From assembly GCA_030998225.1 (NCBI GenBank), contig JAPYXD010000738.1:1240001-1304000 (forward strand): a DNA stretch of 64,000 bases, in the 5' to 3' direction. Of the stretch, positions 47,069-56,190 are shown piece by piece. The translations under genes were made by a program, and so were the position numbers. This DNA comes from Diplolepis rosae (Eukaryota > Arthropoda > Insecta > Hymenoptera > Diplolepididae). Each line of letters starts with the position of its first letter. Position 1 is the stretch's first letter. The notes beneath the pieces are model-generated. The model ran no database searches, had not been told where the DNA came from, and saw only the letters and a list, made by a program, of their open reading frames with translations.

Positions 47069-48248
47069 AGGGTAAGTGTGGGTATTACTGTGGATGCCCC
47101 AGTTACTGCGGTTTCAAATAAAACTAATAATATACAATGTTTTAAAAATATATAACGCTACAGAACAGTTAAAAACAATTAATTTCTAATCCAAGCATAA
47201 TAAGTATCAACGAATTATCAATAGTTACGATATTTGTAGCTAATTGATTGCAATTTGAAACTCTCATGTTCCCGATTCCCATAGTTTTAATGCTTAGATT
47301 TGTTGACAGGTCATGAACACGTTCTGAAAAACTTGTTATAATTCCGTTTCTGAAAATAAAATATTTATTGTGATATTATTTTTTGCAAAGTAAATATCTT
47401 ATTTTTTAAAATATTTACGCAAAATAACAAAAAATACGTTTTTTAATCATTTTTTTACCAAAGCAGTATTTGGTGCATGATTTTCATAGGTGTATGAATT
47501 ACTGCGATCTGTCAGGCGGCACTGCATAACCTTTCAATCTATTACAAATGCTTCGTTATGCTTACTTTTTATAATTGAGATTGAACAAAATGTTGAAAAC
47601 TCCAAAATCGTTGCTAATGAGGCAAGAGGAAGTCAAGTAATATGATTTTAAGGTAAATTAAATAAGAGTTATAATATTATTTAATCTTAATTTGTTAAAA
47701 ATGCTTCATGTTCACTTTTTATAATTTAGTTTAAATAAAATGTTCAACACTCCTTAATCGTTACTAAAGATGCAGGAGGAACTCAAGTGATATAATTTTA
47801 AGTTAAATTAAATAAAATTAATAAAATTATTAACCTTAATTTGTTACGAATGGTTCGTCGTGTTTACTTTTTATAATTGAGATTAAATAAAATGTTCAAC
47901 ACGCCTAAATTAATTGTAAGTTCACTCAAAATAATATCGCAATATTACGCGCGCAGAAATTTGGGTTTCCGCAGTAGTTGGAGCGCAGTAATTGGGGATT
48001 CCGCAGTAATTGGTGCGCAGTAATTCATGCAAACCCGCAGTAATACCTACATGAAACATTTTTTTTAGATTCGCATTTTCTAAGTAAATCTGGTTTCTTT
48101 TCAGGGTTTAAGGACTGTATGCTACTTACTTAATACCAAATACTGCTTTAAAAATTTATTCACGACGACTTTTTCATCTCAAAATCTTTTTTTTTAACTT
48201 TAAAAGCCGTCTTGATTTTCGATCCGCAGTAATTGGCACACTTACCCT
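47069..48248. mobile_element. Non-autonomous DNA transposon (MITE-like, 1.18 kb)
   Basis: AGGGTAAGTGTG at 47069-47080 and its exact complement at 48237-48248, flanked by TAT/ATA consistent with a TA target. Subterminal copies of CGCAGTAATTGG and its complement occur at both ends. The interior has about two and a half ~150-bp tandem units (marker ACTTTTTATAATT at about 47565, 47717 and 47868). No coding capacity. Confidence 0.82.
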
Positions 48249-48317
48249 ATAAAATAAAAAAATATATAAAACAAAATAAAGATGAATTTTCAGACATAAG
48301 ACATTATTCCAGATATA

Positions 48318-48599
48318 ATGGAACAAATTCATCGCAAACGCATAGATGATCTCATTGAAATAGTTCCCTGTTTTATCGACATGGTAGCTCTCTGGCCATA
48401 CTTAATTCAAACTGGAATTTTTAAGAAAGACGACTGTAATATCCCCACATGGAGCAGAAATCTAAACAATCCAGAAATAATAAAAGACATTTTTTCAACA
48501 ATCAAAACAAGAGGACCGGACGCATACAAAAATTTAATTCTCAGTTTACGGCTATCAAATCACATTGTCATAGCCGACATGTTGGATATAATGAACTAG
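48318..48599 (+). CDS. CARD-only protein (caspase-9/Dronc-type CARD)
   Basis: 93 codons, intact from ATG to TAG. The whole protein fits one caspase-recruitment domain: an N-terminal basic helix (HRKRIDDLIEIV), VALWPYLIQTGIF, then IIKDIFSTIKTRGPDAYKNL and a final helix with IADMLD. The T/K-R-G-x-x-A-Y/F and I/L-A-D-x-L elements are hallmarks of CARDs in Apaf-1/caspase-9 and insect Dronc. No protease or other domain is attached. A CARD alone can bind a partner CARD and block or redirect apoptosome assembly, so an anti-apoptotic decoy is a reasonable inference. It lies directly after the E1 pol, same strand, and precedes the dsRNA-binding genes. A TTATTCCAG just upstream could be a splice acceptor for a subgenomic RNA. 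Confidence 0.75.
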   Translation: MEQIHRKRIDDLIEIVPCFIDMVALWPYLIQTGIFKKDDCNIPTWSRNLNNPEIIKDIFSTIKTRGPDAYKNLILSLRLSNHIVIADMLDIMN

Positions 48600-48718
48600 G
48601 AACGCAAAATACAAAAAGTAAATCAATAACTTCAAAAATATACATATGTAATGATAAAACATTTTCCTATTCTTATATTACAAAGCAAGCTGCTAATTGG
48701 AACCCCCTTTTTCCAGAG

Positions 48719-48934
48719 ATGGGATTACGAGGCTTCCTTTTGGCACTGCTCACTTGCAACTTCATCTATATAACAACAGTCTACGCCATCATAGGATTCG
48801 ATTGCGGTTCAAATCAATCGTATTACGCAAATACTACTTCAGGTAAAGATCACAATAATACAAACACAACTCTTTATCCTCACTCTGAACTAAAAGAAGA
48901 ACTTAGTAGAACCCACTACTCTATCCAAATCTAA
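48719..48934 (+). CDS. Short secreted or membrane protein, unknown
   Basis: 71 codons from an ATG at 48719. It begins with a clear signal-peptide-like segment (FLLALLTCNFIYITTVYA) and then IIGFDCG and a short Asn/Thr-rich tail with possible N-glycosylation sites. Mature N-termini of the form I-I/V-G/A-F/Y-D-C occur in some arthropod viral glycoproteins, so this might be the stump of a second glycoprotein. The frame is also open upstream (from 48449) but without family resemblance. It ends 10 bases before the next gene. Confidence 0.45.
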   Translation: MGLRGFLLALLTCNFIYITTVYAIIGFDCGSNQSYYANTTSGKDHNNTNTTLYPHSELKEELSRTHYSIQI

Positions 48935-48944
48935 CATCTTCAGA

Positions 48945-49580
48945 ATGTCGCATGTTCCTTTTACAACCTTACTAAACAAAATTATTCAACAAAGAGGAGA
49001 TCCACCCGTCATTTATGAGATACTCATTGAACAAACCAATAATAATGAATGTCTTTTTCACGTTAATTTACAATATAAAAATTATATAATAATGAATAGT
49101 GGCAAAGATAAAGAAAATGTAAAGCAAAAGGTAGCACAAAATTTATATAATGCCTTAATTAATGAATCAAAGGAAACAAATCAAAACGTCCAACCAAACT
49201 CTATTAGTAAAAATTGCAAAAAATTAAACGAAATTTGCACTGAAAATAAATTCGAGTATACAAAATATACAGTATTACGAATAAAAACCTCATCAAAAGA
49301 CTCAACATACATAGCAATTTGTTTCATTAATATCATTAAACAAATAGGAATAGCAAACTCAATAAAAACAGCTAAGGATTTTGGTGCCATAAAAGTTATT
49401 AATTCTCTTTCGCATACAGACGAGAAATGTGAACTACGTTTGATAAATTCACTAGAACATTTGCATGTAACAATTCAAGAATCATCTATAAACGATCCAA
49501 AACCTTCAATGAGTAGCCAAATAACAAAACCTATTACTTCAAATAACAATTGTGATAAAAATACAAATTCATTAAAATGA
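48945..49580 (+). CDS. Protein with two double-stranded-RNA-binding folds
   Basis: 211 codons, intact. Residues about 5-73 form a canonical dsRBD: FTTLLNKIIQQRGDPPVIYE (helix 1, loop), CLFHVNLQY strands, then GKDKENVKQKVAQNLYNAL (the K-x-x-x-K/Q helix 2). Residues about 93-162 form a weaker second copy (LNEICTENKFEYTKYTV, STYIAICFI, TAKDFGAIKVINSL). The order recalls TRBP/R2D2/Loquacious partners of Dicer, and viral RNAi suppressors that sequester dsRNA; a suppressor role is inference. The stop overlaps the next small frame (ATGA at 49577-49580). Confidence 0.72.
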   Translation: MSHVPFTTLLNKIIQQRGDPPVIYEILIEQTNNNECLFHVNLQYKNYIIMNSGKDKENVKQKVAQNLYNALINESKETNQNVQPNSISKNCKKLNEICTENKFEYTKYTVLRIKTSSKDSTYIAICFINIIKQIGIANSIKTAKDFGAIKVINSLSHTDEKCELRLINSLEHLHVTIQESSINDPKPSMSSQITKPITSNNNCDKNTNSLK

Positions 49581-49681
49581 AAACAAATAATAATCATACT
49601 GCATCATCTTTCTCTACGAAAAGCTTTAAAAAATGTTTTAAATGCGGATATAGACCTCCCAACCAGTACAATAAATTCTAA
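49577..49681 (+). CDS. Tiny CxxC peptide overlapping the dsRBD gene
   Basis: 34 codons, starting in the ATGA stop-start overlap of the preceding gene and ending TAA. Only feature: CFKCGYR, half a zinc-binding motif, in a basic context. It may be a relic linker that once joined the dsRBD genes, or a coupled small ORF. Low confidence that it is a gene. Confidence 0.3.
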   Translation: MKTNNNHTASSFSTKSFKKCFKCGYRPPNQYNKF

Positions 49682-49718
49682 TATAAACATTCCATACCGA
49701 TTCAGGAAATCAACTGCA

Positions 49719-50303
49719 ATGGAGCATTACTACGACGAGCCTACACACGTACCAAGTTGCCCAAAAAAGAAATACAGAACAGACTCCATGGGATTCTTAA
49801 ATCATGTAGAAATTTTAAGAAACTTCACGATAAAATATGGACTGCCGTTACCGCAATATACAGTCTATCCTGATCCGAATTCGAAAACAAATTCATTTTT
49901 TCTCGCACAAATTAATATAAATGAACATTTCGTTATATAAGCCGGCCCTACTAGTGAATTAGCAGAAAATAGAGCAGCTTTAAAATTATTATTACTACTA
50001 ATAAGATCATACGATCTCTGCGACGAAAAATTTTATAATAATGTTGATAAAAAAAGGCAAAAAATCAAAAATCAAAGTATTCAAACCGATCCAAGACCAA
50101 AATTAATACCTTGGGAAAATTCCTGTAGATTTTGTAACACTAAAATGCATGATACAAAAGAGTGCCGTAGACAAAATATTCTTAAAGTAGACAAATCAAC
50201 CCAATTTCCCCCTCCAGTTCCACCAAGAAACTCCGCAACATTTAGTAGACTTTTTTCCCCTTTTCTCCAAAACACTTCTAGACCTAAATCCAACCATATG
50301 TAA
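49719..50303 (+). pseudogene. Third dsRNA-binding fold plus CCHC zinc knuckle, one stop
   Basis: 194 codons in one frame, broken by TAA at 49938-49940. Before and across the stop is a dsRBD-like unit: GFLNHVEILRNFTIKYGLPL, PQYTVYPDP, SFFLAQI, NEHFVI, then GPTSELAENRAALKLLLLL as the second helix. After it comes CRFCNTKMHDTKEC, a perfect C-x2-C-x4-H-x4-C knuckle, and a Pro/Ser-rich tail. dsRBD plus a retroviral-type knuckle in one product suggests an RNA-binding accessory protein. The stop may be recent decay or readthrough; it is the only defect. Confidence 0.62.
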
Positions 50304-50362
50304 ACATCCTATTTTATCCAATATTAATCCTACTTTTCTTTTTCAGCCTTCCGAGTAGCCTA

Positions 50363-51505
50363 ATGAATTTCCTTAATCAACTAGCATCCAGAGTGTATTT
50401 AATTTTAATTCCACTCCTTTTCTCCAAAGCAGAAAAATACTTCATAGACTCACAATTTTCTCATTCTTCAGGGATTTATTTTGAACCAATTTCAAAAGTT
50501 CGTCTTTTTTCTGAAAAATATCATTTTATATCTTATATCGATATCTTTCAGCCAGACGTACTTAAATACAAAATAATAGATTTCTTACATAAATTACATG
50601 AATATTGCATACTCTCAAATATTGCCAATAATTGTAATTTATACGATCATCAGACACAACTTGATTTTATAGAACAACGCATCAACTATTTTCTTGAAGA
50701 AATATCATTTATATCTAGACAAGCTCGTAATATCACGAATATTTCTAAAACTAATGATCCATTCCTGCAACAGATACAAAAGGTACTTTTAGAATTAAGA
50801 ATGTGACAGGAAACCTCCCTTTACTGGCCCAAAGAAAATTTATTTATACTTCCAAATCCATTTTTCCAAAAAGTTACAAATCTTTCTTCAAAACTTGACA
50901 ACATTATGACCTACAAAAAATGGCATAATTCTCAAAAAGATCCAAATATTCACCTATATCGAATATTAGCAGCAAATTGGCTTAAAGACCTGCATGAAAT
51001 TTGTCAATCTTTTCTTTTACTCCTTGACCAACTTACAGAAGCTATTACCCATGCCGCAACTAATTTATGGCACCCTATGCTACTTCCTGATGCCTTCTTA
51101 GACTTCAAATCCAACAAAGAAGACCCACACCTTTCAACATCCCCTTTTTCTATGGTCCTTCCATTTTGTAAAATACAATACTTCTTATTCAATAAGTACT
51201 TGATTGTTATTATGACTATACCAATCCCATCTGCTGAAGAATTTCAATTATTTAAACCACATCCAATTCCAATACATCTCGATTTTAATACTGACGTAAT
51301 TTCCTCTATTTACACAAAACCTCAAAATTCTTATCTCGCTATTTCTTCAAATAACCAATCATACTTTATAACAAATGAAAATTTCCTCAATGCATGTTAT
51401 CAAAATGGATTCCAAACATTTTCTCACCCACCAAGATCTATATCTAACATCGATAACAATCCTATTTGTGAAACATCAATGTTTCTAAATTCTCAACCAT
51501 ACAAG
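50363..51505 (+). pseudogene. env: Envelope protein, baculovirus-F-like, N-terminal part
   Basis: Signal-peptide-like start (VYLILIPLLFSKAE), then GIYFEPISKVRLFSEKYHF, typical of the N-terminus of Baculo_F/errantivirus Env. A helical Cys-containing region follows, then LTEAITHAATNLWHPMLLP (matching the A-I-x-x-A-x-x-G-x-x-H-P-x-L-L signature) and later NNQSYF, NPICETSMF. I see no furin site or fusion peptide where they would be expected. One TGA at 50804-50806 interrupts the frame. The gene is cut at 51505 by E2 and resumes in frame at 61861. Env would mediate cell entry of enveloped particles. Confidence 0.8.
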
Positions 51506-52356
51506 TGTTACGTCACAAATACGTAAATACTTACTTTGATCGAAGATTCCTCGTTTTAAGTTAAGATCGAATGATCCTCGCTTAGGGATGAGGATAAGTC
51601 AATGAAAGACACAATGATTATGGAAATAATACAAATTGAATTTATTTTACTGGTTAAAATTTCCGGATATACATTCGTTAAGACAATTCTTATATAATGT
51701 AGGCACAGGCTGGTTGGTACGTAGGTGAGAAAGAGACAAAGAATAACGATAGAGAGAGAGAGGTTCGGTACCTTTATGATTCGTAAGTTGTGTTGAGGTT
51801 TAATCCACACGGCGGTGAGTTGTAAGTACTGGATCCCCACAGGTGTATTCCAAGTGTGTGAGAGAGACGGAGTTATAGGCCGCACAGGTATATTCCGTAA
51901 AGGGCGGTGATTCAAATTTACGACACTGTTCGAAGATCTTTACAAGATCTCTTCAAGTCTACGATGACTTTTACGACTCCCGAACTTGGATTTTAAATTG
52001 TCCCGGTCGAATTTTATTAATCTCAAACTCAGAGATTTTCGAAGTTAAATTGAAATGCCGCACTGGACTATTGTCGCGAGACCGGTTATAAATCGGAAGG
52101 AAAATTTAAGTGTCGAACTAGACGAAGAATTTACAGACTGCTTCCTCTTGGTGTGGGTCTCTTTTATATTTTTTCATACAAATTGACGGTCAGCGAAAAT
52201 CGTGACGTAGTCATATCTTCTTAGAGGAGAAGGGGCCCTATACTGCTCCCTACTTCCCCTGCTCCTTATTCCCCTTTATCGATTTTCTCATAGATTTCTT
52301 AACTCAATCCAGCCTGTGTGTATTATATACATTCAAATACGTCGCGGGACGTGACA
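51506..52356 (-). repeat. E2 3' LTR (851 bp)
   Basis: On the - strand it starts TGTCACGTCCCGCGACG and ends ACGTAACA, sharing both ends with the E1 LTR. A TATAAAAGAG box occurs near 52170 (- strand). Confidence 0.93.
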
Positions 52357-53947
52357 CCTCCCCCCTCAGTTCGAGCGCGGGGAGCTAACGATCCGCGATC
52401 GAAACTTCGGTAGAAGAATACATTTTTAATCGAAGATGCTTACTCAATCAAGTACATATTTTCAATTTAATTTGCCAATTTATAACATAAAAATTTTGTT
52501 TATACATAATTATAGGAATTGACATTTTCAATTATTGTTGCGAATTAAAATTTTATAACAAGTTTTATATAAATGCATAGTAATAATGGAGGATACAAGT
52601 CTGGAAATATTACAATCATTGTTTACATATGTTATAGTGGTGATTAGCTAATTTAACAATTTTCTCTTTGATTGATAATAACTATTTAAACTTACAACAT
52701 GATGATTGTTGATGAAAAGAAGATTAAAAATTGTAAAATTTCATCGATTAGATATAAAATAGTAAAGAGCAATTTACAAGTATTACGATGGTTGATGTAT
52801 ACATTAGTAACAAGAGAAAATGACATATATAATATTAATAATACAGATTAAAAATAATATTTAGATCGTTGATAACATATATTAATTAATAGACGTAGTA
52901 ACTTGGTACATTGAAGAGAAAAAACTTGGTTAAGTCTAAAATTAATTTCTTCAAAACATGGCATTGCTATTGCTTATTATTACTTTTACATGTTTCTAAA
53001 AATTAATTTCATGAACTTCAATTTCATTGGTGTATTATTAAATGAATAAAATAATCATAAGAAAAACAATTTTACATAACCAAAGGATAATAGATTTTCC
53101 TACAATTCTTGTACGTTTAATTGTTTTCCTACTCTTTCTTGTAAAATTAATAGTTATTTGTGCATGAAACATATGAAGAATATTAATTATTCAATTTGTT
53201 ATTGTTGCACATTAATCTCTATTGGAAAAGCAATTTTTACATTAACAATTTTGTAACGCCATCGCATAGTATACATTTACAGACTCGATATTTGTAGAAA
53301 CTGTTCTTCCAATAGGATGGGAATCAAGAAAAGTTCCCTTGATGGAAGAAAAAACAAAATTGAAATTATATTTATGATGGCACCGACTATGAAGTGCTTA
53401 TTTATTCTTGTCAGAAAAAGTCTTTTTTTTCATCCAAAAAGGAAGAAAAATACAAATATTTCTATATTTTTCTTTAAGTGATAAAATATAATGTTGACTC
53501 GAATGAAAACTAGCATTTGTCTTTCTAAAAAGGTTATTAGTTTGTTTTTTGAAAGGTTGGTGAACAAAAATAAAATTGATTCAATTAAATGCAAAGAAAT
53601 TACACATAAGAATTTTAATAAAATATAATTTCTTTGTGATGATATTAGATTATTATTTTTTGCTGAACAGAAGAGAAAAGTTAAACATTTTTGATTAATT
53701 TGATAGATACTTGCTAGTTTGAGAAGTTTAATTTACTCTGAAAAAAAAGACACGAAATATATTGAAATTTTTTGATTGGTATTTAAAGGTACAGTGAGCT
53801 TCTCGAATCTCTGAAATAGAAAAAATAAGATTAGAATAAAATTTCAAAAGATCTTTTGTTTAAAACATTTCCTGGTTTAGTTATTCTAAACACTTTGGTT
53901 TTATGCAAAGTTTATATTATTTTAGGTTTGGATTCAAATTCAGTTAA
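52357..53947 (-). other. E2 polypurine tract and 3' non-coding region
   Basis: The plus-strand primer tract GAGGGGGGAGG (- strand, 52367-52357) abuts the 3' LTR, with a GC-rich GATCGCGG block next to it. The remaining 1.5 kb is AT-rich without frames. It is not similar to the E1 sequence after pol. Confidence 0.8.
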
Positions 53948-54466
53948 TCAATTTTGTATATTCATGTGCGATCTTTTTATTCGATTCATGTGAACTAATG
54001 TCGGTTTTCCTTTTACGTTGATTTTTACATTTCCTTTTCCTAGAACATCTAAAACTTCGTGAGGTCCAGTGTATTGATTATCCAGCTTTTTAATTTTTCC
54101 TCCTTTTAATAAAAATACGTTATCTCCAATTTTTACTTCTAAAGGATTTATTTTTTTATCATAATATATTTTCGATTTTTCTTTTGCTGAAATAAGATTC
54201 TCTCTTGCTTGTGTTCGCATTTCGTGTAGTTGTGTTACGAAATTAATTAAATAATCATCATAGGTTTGTAATTTTTCTTGTCGTGATAAAGGTTCACTGG
54301 AAGGTTCACGAGCCAGTTTAACAAAAACCAATTCATAGGGTGTGCATTTTGTGCCTTCATGTACACTAGTATTATACGAGAACATTGCTAGTTCAAGCCA
54401 ATCATCCCATTCTGAATTTTTTGCAACAAATTGTTTGAGATATTCTCCTAACACATGATGTGAACG
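53948..54466 (-). pseudogene. pol: E2 integrase C-terminal part
   Basis: Same frame as the upstream integrase piece, after its TAA. It contains SYNTSVHEGTKCTPYELVF, YYDKKINPL, a GPHEVLDVL (GPY/F-type) module and HMNRIKRSH before the stop at 53948. Confidence 0.85.
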
Positions 54467-55850
54467 TTATAATGACCCGTTTGATTGAGGGTGAAAAGCT
54501 GTGGTACGAAATTGTTTAATTCTAAAACGTTTTGCCAATCTTTTTAATAAATTAATTAAAAAATCTCTGCCTTGGTCAGTAAGTACTCCTTTTGGTGATC
54601 CAAATATGCAAATAAATTTTTTCACAAAAGCATCTGCTATTGTACTAGTTTGGTGATTAGGAAGAGGTATTGCTAAAGAATATTTGGTAAAATTGTCTTG
54701 TATCGGTAGAATATATAAGTTACCAGATTTTGTTTCAGGTAGTGGAACAACAATGTCCATTGATATTTTTTCAAAAGCAGTAGTGGGTGTGTCAGTGATT
54801 ACCATAGGGTTTTTTGTTTTGACTCTGATTAATTTTTTCAGTTGACATTGTAAACAGCCTTGAATATATTTTTGAATGTCTACTTTCATATTTTCCCAAA
54901 AAAATTTTTGGCGAATTCGACTATAAGTTTTTGTGACGCCTTTATGGCCTCCTAATGCTGAAGAATGAGATTCTTCAATTAAATGAGTTCGTTGTTCCTT
55001 TGTTGGATATTGCGTTATTCCATTGCAAACTATAATTTTTGTAGTTGAATTTGAAAAAATTGAATCGAAAATTGATTTCACTTCTTCCCAAGGTATATGA
55101 TTAATTCTGGAAGTTTTTGAAATACTAATTGATCGTAATTTAAATTTTTGAGATAATTCATGTAATGAGTGAATTGATAATTTTATATTATTTAAAGTTT
55201 CTGATAAATTGTCCTTAGTTTCTTCTTCAATTGGAAGTGCAAAATGGTAGTAGTTTCCTTTTTTAATCTCTTTTGCTATCCCTTTTTGCATATTTATTTC
55301 TGGTAAATCATCTTCATATATTTGTTTTCTTGGTCTACCTCTCTTTCTTTTTGTTTGAGAGGGAATATTTTTCAAATTTGTAAGTAGATTTTTCATTGGC
55401 CTACCTCGAGGTTTTTTCACAAGAGGTTTAGAAGAAAAATTTTTGTCTAATTTTTCTTGGATTTCATTTTGATTCAAATTTTTTGCTTTTTCTTGTTGTA
55501 TTCTCTTTTGAGCTCTTGTGGTAATAGTTTTCCATGATAAATTTTCGTATTTTTTGGAAAACATTGGACTTAATAAACATAATGTGATAAAATTAAGTTT
55601 TGAAGCCATATTTTTGAATAAATTTGTGTATTTTAAAATGTTCTCACCAATTTCACTAAATGAATCTTCACTAAGGAATTCTTGTAAAAATTCTGGAAAT
55701 TTTGAGTTAATATTCAATATTTGGGCTTCTGAAATTTCGCTAAAATGATCTGCGTCGTCTGGTACGATTTCTGGATTCAGGTTTCTTCGTTTTGAAGGTC
55801 TTACCTCATTTTTAGAGTTTTCTTGTTTTTTTCTTGTAAAAGTTTTCTTG
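54467..55850 (-). pseudogene. pol: E2 tether with AT-hooks and integrase N-terminal half
   Basis: The tether carries PRGRPMK and KRGRPRK AT-hook-like motifs, then KGNYYHFALPI and IPWEEVKSI blocks. The complete HHCC finger follows (EESHSSALGGHKG ... CLQCQ), then the rve core with ISMDIVV, IQDNFTKYS and LTDQGRDF. The frame stops at 54469-54467: the codon that should be the catalytic Glu is TAA. A frame break at about 55840 separates it from RNase H. Compared with E1 it lacks the acidic repeat segment. Confidence 0.85.
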
Positions 55851-56190
55851 GGAAGTCATAAAAGTATCATTGGCGTCAACTTGTACATATCTTGCTTTCT
55901 CTTTGTTATCATCAATAGGGTTTCTTGAGAGAGCGTCTTCATTTACATTCATTTTGCCTGCTTTGTAAATTACATCAAAATCATATTCTGCGAGTTTCAA
56001 TCTCCAACGTGAAACTCGTGAACAAGGGTCTTTAGAATTTTGAAACCAAACTAGAGTTTTGTGATCAGTCACTAAAGTAAATTTTCTCCCATACAAATAA
56101 GGACGAAAATGAGTTACACAAAATATTATAGCAAGAGCTTCTTTCTCATATGTATCATATTTTTTCACAGTATCACTTAGACTACGTGAG
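55812..56190 (-). pseudogene. pol: E2 RNase H C-terminal part
   Basis: YDTYEKEALAIIF, VTDHKTLVWF and ALSRN identify RNase H, almost identical to E1. It is separated from the RT frame by the same one-base loss (near 56192) as in E1. Confidence 0.85.

Noticed and set aside
51556..51915. Long - strand frame inside the E2 LTR, repeated at 61188-61415
   Set aside because: It lies wholly in the LTR, differs between the two LTRs by indel, and has no family match. Most likely chance.
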